Positions 55,500 to 64,000 of a stretch of DNA of 64,000 bases are shown piece by piece. A model generated the notes under the pieces. That model made no database searches and was not told the origin of the DNA. It worked only from the letters and a program-made list of their open reading frames with translations. The stretch covers positions 124,001-188,000 of the forward strand of contig JAANDG010000153.1 of the NCBI GenBank assembly GCA_036852015.1, in the 5' to 3' direction. Made by a program: the position numbers and the translations under genes. The stretch comes from Pelodera strongyloides. Its lineage: Eukaryota > Nematoda > Chromadorea > Rhabditida > Rhabditidae. Position 1 is the first letter of the stretch, and the number at the start of each line of letters is the position of its first letter.

Positions 55500-58144
55500 C
55501 TAGGGTCCTGTTTGACAGGGAGTTTCCCGCTAGATTGACATGGTGGCGTCCTGGCAGGCCCCGTTGGGCAATACCCGGGCGACAGAGAGTAAAGTTGCTA
55601 CAAGTAGTGTTTTAATAAATGCAATAATCCGCTTGAAAGACATTGAAGTGACTTAAACTATGTGCGAGCGTAGCTGGGTCGACAAGGCGTCATTGAGGGA
55701 AACTCCCTGCCAAATAGGAAACGATTGCTCCCTGCTAATATTTCTTTCAAAAAAAGACTGCCAACGTGTGGGTTGTTTTACTGCTTCAAACTGAATGCTA
55801 CTTTTAATTGAACTTGGCCTTATCTCCAAGTAAATCAATGAGAGAAGTGAGAAATGTAATTAAACTTCGAATCTCTTATGCTTCAACGCATAAGTCGCTA
55901 TTCAAGGGAGCTACCGACTACTGTGTGTACCTCACGAAGAAACGTTTATTGTTATGCTGCGACATGGTATGAGCGTTGCAAGACTTTCATTTTTAGTCCA
56001 TTGACATTTTCAAGAAAATTTTAAAACAACTACATTATCGAACCCGCTTTAGGCACTTTTTATGGAAAACTTACCTTATCCATTGAGTTGAGACGCCATA
56101 TTGAGACAACAATTCATCTTAATTTCAAATTTTAGGCCACAATCCGTCATTTATAAGTAAGAGAACGTCGTTCGAGTTTCAGTGCTTCGTGGCTCATTTT
56201 CTTAGGGAGCATTTTCTAAAAGTTGATAAACAAAAGCAAAACATGACCTTCATTTAGGCCCATATCTTTTATTTCATAAATATGTCAACAACTGACTTAT
56301 AATTATAATATGTTCTGCCCCTTGGAAGCTGTATTGTTTTCCGGTATTTTTTTTCATTCTCCGTGACAAATAGTGGGTGATTTTTTCGGGAGTCGGACGA
56401 AATAAGAATAAGGGCGCTTGTTTTCTCGAGAATAATATACGGGCCATGCTGAATTCTGATGAATAATTGCCATTTTCATATAAATTTCCATCTCGAACGC
56501 TGATTTGTAGCGATATTTTATAGCTACCCATTTTTTCAAAGGGAAATGAGTTTAACAAATTGTTTTGCAAAACTTTGTAAGTTAAAAAAAAGCCTTTACT
56601 TTCATGATAAATTTGCAACAATCAATCCTAAAACAGAACGTGGCCATGTCATCTCCCACTAGAAACCTTAGCTAGGAACTCCACAGGGACTATACTCTCT
56701 ATTTTGGGAGGGTTAAGCTACAAGTAATAGAGAGAGGGTTGGAGGGAGAGAGAGATATAGAGAATAGAGGGAGAGAATGGGAAAGAGGTAAATGTTCCTA
56801 TTACTTTATCCGTTACTTTAACTTTAAACGTTTCAACCAGGAACTCATAAATATAATATTTTTTCGGCAGCTTTTTCACACACCAAATTATAGCATTTAA
56901 TTTTGTCTTCATTTTAATGTCTCAACATCTTTTTATTGTTTCTCTTCCGTGTAAATGTAGTGTACTTATTGGGGCATTTATGTCCTATGAATATCCGCTA
57001 TTTACTCGCACAAACGAGTACATTTCACTACTCTTTTTCTGGAAATAACTATAAGTGTAGTCCATATTGAGTAGAAAACCCTCTCAGCGCGTTTTTCTTT
57101 TTCTTTTAATTCCTTATTATAAATGGTGATGAACAGTGTAGTACAGCAGTACAGTATAAGTCGTACCAATCATTTAACGATCTCTAGTCACTTTCTAACT
57201 ATTCAAATAATTTTCTCTCGTTCGGATTGGTGCATTGCGAGGAAGGATGTTTTGTTCAATTTTATTTTTAATTACTACTCCCTCTCTCTCTCCTTCCGAT
57301 ACCAATTTGCAATTTCTCGTTTAAGAAATTGGAACGTTTTCACCTCACAGTAAAAGAGTAATTGCCTTCGTTTTACCCAATTATGCGGGATGTTCCGCTG
57401 CTTTTATGAGTTGACTCTTTTTTTTGGATGCTAATTCTTAGGGCCAATTGCGTAATCGTATTAATTTGATTATATCAGGTATAAGTAAGAGGCCAAAAAA
57501 GACAACCAGTCAGAGAAATATCATGAAGAAACTACACAAATAAGACCCTTTATTCATGGATTATTCAGAGTGAACACAGTGTTCAATACTTCAAAGGAGC
57601 TTTCAGACTCCCTGGTTTTTCTCCAATAAAGATAAGACAGAACTTCATATATATTTATGAGCACCAACATTTCGGCTAGATAGACAGCATCTGGGTGATT
57701 ACCCACAAAACTCAAAATAAAGACAGTGCTTAAACATATGACTTTTTTCGATGCGGCACTGAGCTAAAAAAGTAGGCTACAAGTTCCAGAGCAATCACAA
57801 TTTGTTCGATGCCTTCAGTCCACGAATGACAGACTGTACTTTGAAGGGTTGAAGGGTTGAAGGTTCCAAGACTATTTTATGCAAGTGCCCGACACCTCTT
57901 TTTACAAAGGAATTCTTAAAATGGATCGCACGCGTATCGAATTTCCCCATGTAGAATCATCACTTTCCACCATAACCCTTTTTGGTGTCGCCTTTCATTT
58001 CCATTATATTTCAACAAATACATATGCATATAATTTTACGTCCATAGAGCAACCATGTTATTATATCTCATAGATCACGTCTTTCATTTTTTAGTTCAGT
58101 ACACAGTATATTTTTCCCCGTTTCCGACCGGTTAGCGGTTTTAT
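55500..58144. other. Intergenic region, nothing firmly supported
   Basis: A short inverted pair around CAGGGAGTTTCCC (55518) and GGGAAACTCCCTG (55698) suggests a degenerate palindromic element. GA-rich tracts lie at 56730-56785. The remaining ORFs are AT-driven. Confidence 0.45.
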
Positions 58145-58310
58145 TTAAAGCGAATATCCCGGCCGGTTTTTGAAACACATCGGGTACACCAGCATTATTA
58201 TGCAGCTTATGCAAATGATCATAAATTAGAATAAAGAATCGAGTTAAATTCAAGCAACTTTGCATAAATACGTAACGATGCTGTCCACGATGCGTTTCAA
58301 AAAAAAACAG
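58145..58310. repeat. TTAA-type MITE, CCGGCCGG family, right end lost
   Basis: TTAA then AGCGAATATCCCGGCCGG on the left; the right arm reaches GATGCGTTTCAAAAA and then breaks into unrelated sequence. Confidence 0.75.
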
Positions 58311-58524
58311 TGTCATATCCAGAATATTAGAGAGAAAGAAAGAATTGTGTTTCTCATGTCAAATGCAAGCGTATGCGATATTTGGAAACAAAAGATTGTG
58401 TTGTTTCTGTTATGAATATGTCCAGAAAAGAGGGAGAAAGTTGTGAATATTTGCATTCGAATGGAGTGGAACACCTTTCAACTTTCAACATAAGTTAACT
58501 TTTATCTTACATCATCTCCCACAG

Positions 58525-59663
58525 GTGTTATTTTCAGTAATTACAATAAACAGTTATGCGATTTTAAGTATGAACATTGATGCTGATTTAAATAAAGCAT
58601 ATCTTATTGCTAATACCCCTTGTAATAAATCCTACTGGGCCCCCTCTCTATTTGTACATTTATACGAAGAAATGCCCCGTTTTATGACCACATTTATGAG
58701 ACGTTTCCACACAAAAAAAAACGACGCCCAGTTCCGAAAGGGCTACTGACATATCAAAATAGTCTATGGGAAATACTACATATTATGTAGGAATTATATG
58801 ATTTGTCTCTAATGGACAAAGCACAAATTCAAGTTCGATCCCTTTTAATTTGTATTGACTTGCAAATAATTTCACAACATGTTTTTAATGGAATGATATC
58901 TTTGAAAGTGAAATCAACCCTGTGATCACATAAGAACTAGCAAATCCACTCCATTGAAACAATATTTCATGAGCTAACTGATACGGATTAAACTCCCTTT
59001 GCTCACATTAACAATGGTGTTTTTGAAGGTTTTTTGATGGAAACACTTCAGATGAATAGATACAATATCTACTTTTCTTCGTATTTATGTATTGTCACTC
59101 TTGATTTTGAAAAAAAAAATATTTAAAAAAAATATAGCTATTTAACTATTTTTGGGATATTATACATAAAGGGAGTTCAATATCCTAAAAAGGAGTCTGG
59201 TTCACTAACTAATTACTCGTTTAGTTTGGGCCCTTTCAGCCAAATGACCCATGTCCACTTTGTGGAAAGGCCATTGGACTCAAATTGACAGAAAGGTTTC
59301 TAACTTTGCCCTAACAACGCTAAAACGATTAGCCGCTCCACATTCACTTCAAAACATTCCGTAATTGCCCTAATACTGAAAATGTGTATTATGATGGAGA
59401 GGGTATACTCTTCTGTGGACTTTATTTAGTTCCTTTAGGCGATTATCCAAAATAAGTTCTACACTGTGATGGAGAAACGCTGTTTTTATTAACAAGTAAT
59501 TTTGATTTGTTTCACGCAATTTCTAGTGCCATTCAATTTTGGTGTGAAATTCACTATATCCACAACAAAGCTCAATGCTCATGGACAATAAAGTTTTATG
59601 CATAAAGTCTGACAACCTATAAAAAATTTTTTAAAGTTGAGTCTAAACTTATTACTCCAGTGC
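58525..59663 (+). pseudogene. Decayed AT-rich coding-like block of unknown origin
   Basis: Successive open stretches on the + strand are protein-like but broken by stops and frame changes: 58525-58749 (YEEMPRFMTTFMRRFHTKKN), about 58800-58915 (LSLMDKAQIQVRSLLICID), about 59235-59310 with a zinc-knuckle-like DPCPLCGKAIGL, and about 59360-59600 with GEGILFCGLYLVPLGDYPK, one in-frame TAA, and further open sequence. Codon third positions are very AT-rich, unlike the surrounding genes. It may be an old mobile-element or horizontally acquired gene. I recognise no family and cannot say which. Confidence 0.35.
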
Positions 59664-60040
59664 CTTACCACACTACCACTTTCTTGGTGTCTTTATCAAA
59701 CCGAAAGGGGATAATTTGATTTTCTCTCCAAGAATAGATGCTTCCAGCTTTCGTTGTGTCTTTGTACACTGGCCTCATTTTGGATCCATAACAGCAATAT
59801 TAGATTATTCGCCTAATAATTCACACTTACGCACTGAACCATTGGCTTACTCGGCTATATTGGCGTAATGTTACCACAAGCCACGAGTTTTTTATAAAAA
59901 TAGAATCTTAGCAATATATTTTTCTGATTCTTGACCTCGATTGTTGTTAATATTGATTGGTTTGGGTGTAGATTGAGATTGTTTGTGTACTACACTCTAC
60001 TACAGTATAAGATCAAAGTAGTTCAAACCTTCTAACTGTC

Positions 60041-60049
60041 CCTTTTCAG
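60041..60049 (+). promoter_or_regulatory. Probable trans-splice acceptor of the receptor gene
   Basis: CCTTTTCAG sits directly before the ATG at 60050, as is common at nematode spliced-leader sites. Confidence 0.5.
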
Positions 60050-63000
60050 ATGTTTCAGATACCTCTGTTATTCTACCTAATTCACACAGCCTCCACAAGT
60101 ATGTCAGATCCCGTTGTTATAGAAAGACCACTGAATAGAATTGAATGGGGAGATTTATTATTGGAATACGATCATTCCATACCGCCTGTTGATGAAAATA
60201 ATACTGTAAGTCCATTTGCATGGAAAAGTTTACATTTTGGTTATTTGGTACCTTGGCCAATCAATCGTCAATTTTGTACCGAATTACATCAATTAATATC
60301 TGATAAAATGAATAAATAAATATTTGATTGAAAAATGACACCACCATAGTTCGATAAAAGGAAAGAAAGCGAACACTTAGTTCTCGTAAGCCTCCTCCTT
60401 TAATCATCTTTAACAAATTCGTGTGAGTAGTCGAAAATTACCTCGAGAAATAACAAAGAAGATTCAACAACAATTACAACGCAATGCAATTGAGGATGCT
60501 TTAAAAAGTCTAGTAAGAAAACATTAAATGTATATATTTAGGTGAATATCTCTATATTTCTCAATGTTGTTGACGTTCGACCTACTTCTTCTCGAAGTGC
60601 ACGTGTTATTCTCGAAATTCACCAAAGATGGATGGATGATCGGTTACGGTTTCAAGGAGTAACTTCTGTTGCGGTAAATTTTTATCTCTTTCTTTATTCC
60701 TTACTCAATTTTCGGGATGAGAGCAGAATGACTACGACAAACGCCAGCAAGATCAGTCGCTGGCTTTGAATCGAGGAATGATATTTTATTTTCAAAGAAA
60801 AAAGCGCAAACTTCGATTACTTTCAGCTGCCTGAAAACATTCAAGTTTGGCATCCACAAACGTATGTTTTGAATGCTTTCGAGGACATTTTAACGATCAA
60901 ATCAGAGAGATTGAATCCAGATGGTACTATTGTAAGAAGAGAGAGGAGGATCGTCGACGTGAACTGCCCGAACTATGTAAGGATTTCTCTGTCTTAAGAT
61001 GAGTAAGAGTAAGAGTAAGAGTAAGAGTAAGAGTAAGAGTAAGAGTAAGAGTAAGAGTAAGAGTAAGAGTAAGAGTAAGAGTAAGAGTAAGAGTGAGAGT
61101 AAGAGTAAGAGTAAGAGTAAGAGTAAGAGTAAGAGTAAGAGTAGAGTAAGAGTAAGAGTAAAAGTAATAAGAGTAAGAGTAAGAGTAAGAGTAAGAGTAA
61201 GAGTAAGAGTAAAAGTAAGAGTAAGAGTAAGAGTAGAGTAAGAGTAAGAGTAGAGTAGAGTAAGAGTAAGAGTAGAGTAAGAGTAAGAGTACGAGTAAGA
61301 GTAAGCAGACGAGCAAGAGTAAGAGTAAGAGAAGAGCAAGAGTAAGAGTAAGAGTAAGTGTAAGAGTAAGAGTAAGAGTAGAGTAAGAGTAAGAGTAAGT
61401 AAGAGTAAGAGTAAGAGTAAGAGTAAGAGTAAGAGTAAGAGTAAGAGTAAGAGTAAGAGGAAGAGTAAGAGTAAGAGGAAGAGTAAGAGTAAGAGTAAGA
61501 GTAAGAGTAAGAGTAAGAGTAAGAGTAAGAGTAAGAGTAAGAGTAAGAGTAAGAGTAAGAGTAAGAGTAAGAGTAAGAGTAAGAGTAAGAGGAAGAGTAA
61601 GAGTAAGAGTAAGAGTAAGAGTAGAGTAGGAGAGTAAGAGTCAAGCGAGTAAGAGTAAGAGTAAGAGTAAGAGGAGTAAGTAAGAGTAAGAGTAAAGTAA
61701 GAGGAAGAGTAAGAGTAAGAGTAGAGTAAGAGTAAGAGTAAGAGTAGAGTAAGAGTAAGAGTAAGAGTAAGAGTAAGAGTAAGAGGTAAGAGTAAGAGTA
61801 AGAGTAAGAGTAAGAGTAGAGTAAGAGTAAGAGTAAGAGTATGAGTAAGAGTAAGTAAGAGTAAGAGAGTAGAGAGTAAGAGTAAGAGTAAGAGTAAGAG
61901 TAGAGTAAGAGTAAGTAAGAGTAGAGTAAGAGTAAGAGTAAGAGTAAGAGTAGAGTAAGAGTAAGAGTAGAGTAAGAGTAAGAGTAAGAGCAAGAGTAAG
62001 AGTAAGAGTAAGAGTAAGAGTAAGAGTAAGAGTAAGAGTAAGAGTAAGAGTAAGAGTAAGAGTAAGAGTAAGAGTAAGAGTAAGAGTAAGAGTAAGAGTA
62101 AGAGTAAGAGTAAGAGGAAAGAGGAGTAAGAGTAAGAGTAAGTAAGAGTAAGAGTAAGAGTAGAGTAAGTAAGAGTAAGAGTAAGAGTAAGAGTAAGAGT
62201 AAGTAAGAGTAAGAGTAAGAGTAAGAGTAAGAGTAAGAGTAAGAGTAAGAGTAAGTAAGAGTAAGAGTAAGAGTAAGAGTAAGAGTAAGAGTAAGAGTAG
62301 AGTAAGAGTAAGTAAGAGTAGAGTAAGAGTAAGAGTAAGAGTAAGAGTAAGAGTAAGAGTAAGAGTAAGAGTAAGAGTAAGAGTAAGAGTAAGAGTAAGA
62401 GTAAGAGTAAGAGTAAGAGTAAGAGTAAGAGTAAGAGTAAGAGTAAGAGTAAGAGTAAGAGTAAGAGTAAGAGTAAGAGCAAGAGTAAGAGTAAGAGTAA
62501 GAGTAAGAGTAAGAGTAAGAGTAAGAGTAAGAGTAAGAGTAAGAGTAAGAGTAAGAGTAAGAGTAAGAGTAAGAGCAAGAGTAAGAGCAAGAGTAAGAGT
62601 AAGAGTAAGAGTAAGAGTAAGAGTAAGAGTAAGAGTAAGAGTAAGAGTAAGAGTAAGAGTAAGAGTAAGAGTAAGAGTAAGAGTAAGAGTAGAGTAAGAG
62701 TAAGAGTAGAGCAAGAGTAAGAGTAAGAGAGTAAGAGTAAGAGTAAGAGTAGGTAAGAGTAAGAGTAAGAGTAAGAGTAAGAGTAAGAGTAAGTAAGAGT
62801 AAGAGTAAAAGTAAGAGTAAGAGCAAGAGTAAGAGCAAGAGTAAGAGTAAGAGTAAGAGTAAGAGTAAGAGTAAGAGTAAGAGTAAGAGTAAGAGTAAGA
62901 GTAAGAGATGACCACATCTTCTCATTGTCAGACAGCTCCGTGCGAGTTGATATTCGACAACTTCGATGACACTGAGCATTCTACCGTGCTCTATCAGCTC

Positions 63001-63123
63001 GCTGATATAAAATGGACTAATGGGACAGTCTCTGAGATTACAAATTCCACAACGAACTCACGAAAATGGAATAAGGACAGTGTACAGCTACATGTGCGGC
63101 TGCGCGGCGTTATCGCCTTCTAA
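60050..63123 (+). CDS. Cys-loop ligand-gated ion channel subunit, extracellular domain
   Basis: Exons 60050-60205, 60542-60673, 60827-60976 and 62932 to at most 63123, all joined in phase 0. A signal peptide (MFQIPLLFYLIHTAST) is followed by the family landmarks: WGDLLLEYDHSIPPVDENNT, VNISIFLNVVDVRP, EIHQRWMDDRLRFQ, VWHPQTYVLNAF, RLNPDGTIVRRERRIVDVNC, and after the long intron CELIFDNFDDTEHS. These are the beta-sandwich strands of pentameric receptors for transmitters such as ACh, GABA, glutamate or amines; the ligand and ion cannot be told. The Cys-loop reads C-PNYTAP-C, only 6 residues instead of 13, and lacks the F-P-x-D motif. The gap falls at the intron with the hexamer array. The frame ends in TAA at 63121-63123 before any membrane span, so either a donor such as the GTTATC after CTGCGCGGC is used and the M1-M4 exons lie further on, or the gene is truncated. 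Confidence 0.92.
60206..60541 (+). other. First intron of the receptor gene
   Basis: Bounded by GTAAGT and TTTAG. It contains open, protein-like stretches (for example LPREITKKIQQQLQRNAIED) with no supported splice sites, which may be remnants of the same AT-rich material as 58525-59663. Confidence 0.4.
60999..62907 (+). repeat. GAGTAA hexanucleotide array, ~318 units
   Basis: About 1.9 kb of (GAGTAA)n with scattered 1-nt to 5-nt slips (GAGTAGAG, TAAGTAAG) and rare C or G variants (GAGCAA, GAGGAA). It fills nearly all of the intron between receptor exons 3 and 4. In the sense strand every unit contains GTAAGA, which matches the GTRAG core of a 5' splice site. The 424-671-codon minus ORFs here (poly-LT, SY, L) are artefacts. 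Confidence 0.98.
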
Positions 63124-63658
63124 AAGCTTCTTTCCTTTGCAAAGCGGTGACCGTGATACACATATATATTGCACATAATGTGTCAATAAGATATAATGTT
63201 ATTTTTTATTCATACGCTGTTACAGTTTACATTGTATCAATGCGTCACCATTTGTTGTACGCGCCACGCAAAGTTCTAATTTGTAATTTGTACATCAAAG
63301 CGGTATGTTCGGATATGCGGGTGCCACAAAATGCTGTAAAGCCAGTAAAGCGCACAATATTGAGAACATCTAGGAATGAGCTTATTTTTAGTTATTTGTA
63401 CACTAAGTTACATAACTACCCCCAAAGTCATGCAGAAATAAGAAATCAATGTATTTTGAGTGTGTCTAATCTAGACAGAATGTTCAGATTTTCCCTTTTA
63501 AATTGTTTACCCTTGTAACTCACACTTTTCAGGAAGCAATGAAATCTTTTCAAGTCCTTCGTATTTTTTCTATGTGAATTTCAATGTACCATGATTATTC
63601 TATGATAGCATATGTTGTGTGTGGATTCAAAATGTTTATTAATATTGATTATTTCATT
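63124..63658. other. Region after the receptor exon
   Basis: No convincing M1-M4 exons were found. The + ORF at 63147-63518 has no family features. A TTTTCAG acceptor at about 63532 opens a short stretch (EAMKSFQVLRIF) of uncertain meaning. TTTATT at about 63633 is AATAAA on the minus strand and suits the next gene. Confidence 0.4.
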
Positions 63659-63724
63659 TTATTCGGAGTCAATTTCTGCTTGCAAATCTTCCAGCGCAGA
63701 GCTTTGTGCTGTTTTCACTTCTGC
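63659..63724 (-). CDS. Terminal exon of a minus-strand gene leaving the window
   Basis: A TATTTTAG acceptor on the minus strand, then 21 codons in phase 0 (AEVKTAQSSALEDLQAEIDS, then E) and TAA, with an AATAAA about 25 bases downstream. The acidic, coiled-coil-like C-terminus is typical of many small cytosolic proteins. The family cannot be assigned from one exon. Confidence 0.55.
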   Translation of the reverse strand, partial: AEVKTAQSSALEDLQAEIDSE

Positions 63725-64000
63725 CTAAAATAATAAACAATTGAAGAATAAACTCTTAATTGCTGAACATTTTTATCGCTGATCGAGGTGACAAAGTAGA
63801 CCCCATTAATTAGTTGCTTCTTATAAGGAGTTTCACTTTCACAGTGCTCGAAAACAAATGGACCAAATTTTTAATTGGTGGGAATACTGTACCGAAAACG
63901 TAACGGCATATGGTGCATCAAACCTCAGTATGCGGCGTAAATGAGAATATTACGGTGGCCTGTCACCCTTAGCGGCCAGTAATTGGTCTATACGATACAA
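63725..64000. other. Probable intron of the minus-strand gene
   Basis: No further exon could be identified before the window ends. Confidence 0.4.

Noticed and set aside
60902..62979. Minus-strand ORFs of 424-671 codons rich in LT, SY or L
   Set aside because: They are translations of the GAGTAA hexamer array in the three minus frames. The array has no stop in those frames, so the length carries no meaning.

Overview
The window looks like nuclear DNA of a nematode, probably a rhabditid. Introns are short to medium with TTTTCAG-type acceptors, and three genes have such an acceptor at or within 7 bases of the ATG, as expected for spliced-leader trans-splicing. Two recognisable genes belong to families that are greatly expanded in nematodes: a DEG/ENaC channel and a Cys-loop ligand-gated channel. 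No bacterial, organellar or intact viral features were seen. Most listed genes were rebuilt by hand from splice sites, reading phase and protein sense, because single ORFs here are almost all shorter than real proteins. Species, expression and exact gene ends cannot be read from the sequence alone.

Layout. 0.8-3.4 kb: small three-exon gene (+) whose introns are full of palindromic transposon remnants. 5.1-5.7 kb: two abutting Helitron-like elements. 7.4-14.9 kb: about 22-exon DEG/ENaC channel gene (+) with an unusually large extracellular insertion. 15.8-17.3 kb and 53.4-54.8 kb: inverted copies of one long element with a tRNA-like head and a GC-rich structured core; a third core copy lies at 30.5 kb. 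18.4-20.3 kb: a larger Helitron-like element carrying a 224-bp tandem repeat. 21-22 kb: further tandem and inverted repeats. 24.2-36.5 kb: a series of + strand exons of unrecognised genes, including a six-fold tandem duplication of an exon pair. 38.3-43.9 kb: 165-bp satellite, probably inside the last intron of a minus-strand gene whose coding exons occupy 43.9-48.6 kb. 48.7-50.9 kb: 60/120-bp minisatellite just upstream of that gene's start. 60.05-63.1 kb: Cys-loop receptor gene (+) with a 1.9-kb GAGTAA hexamer array in the intron that splits its Cys-loop. 63.7 kb: last exon of a further minus-strand gene that leaves the window.

Mobile DNA. At least a dozen short palindromic elements from several sequence families share one insertion signature: the target TTAA followed by AG at each end. 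A second family has Helitron-like ends (TC at 5', CTGG at 3', inserted between A and T). Several tRNA-like stretches with A and B boxes look like SINE heads rather than functional tRNAs.

The strongest candidate for something undescribed is the GC-rich core (about 16026-16375, 30468-30797, 54251-54606). Two copies differ by 29 transitions and no indels over about 220 bases. 27 of the 29 are A-to-G or C-to-T on the same strand, and those falling in predicted hairpin stems keep the stems through G-U wobble.
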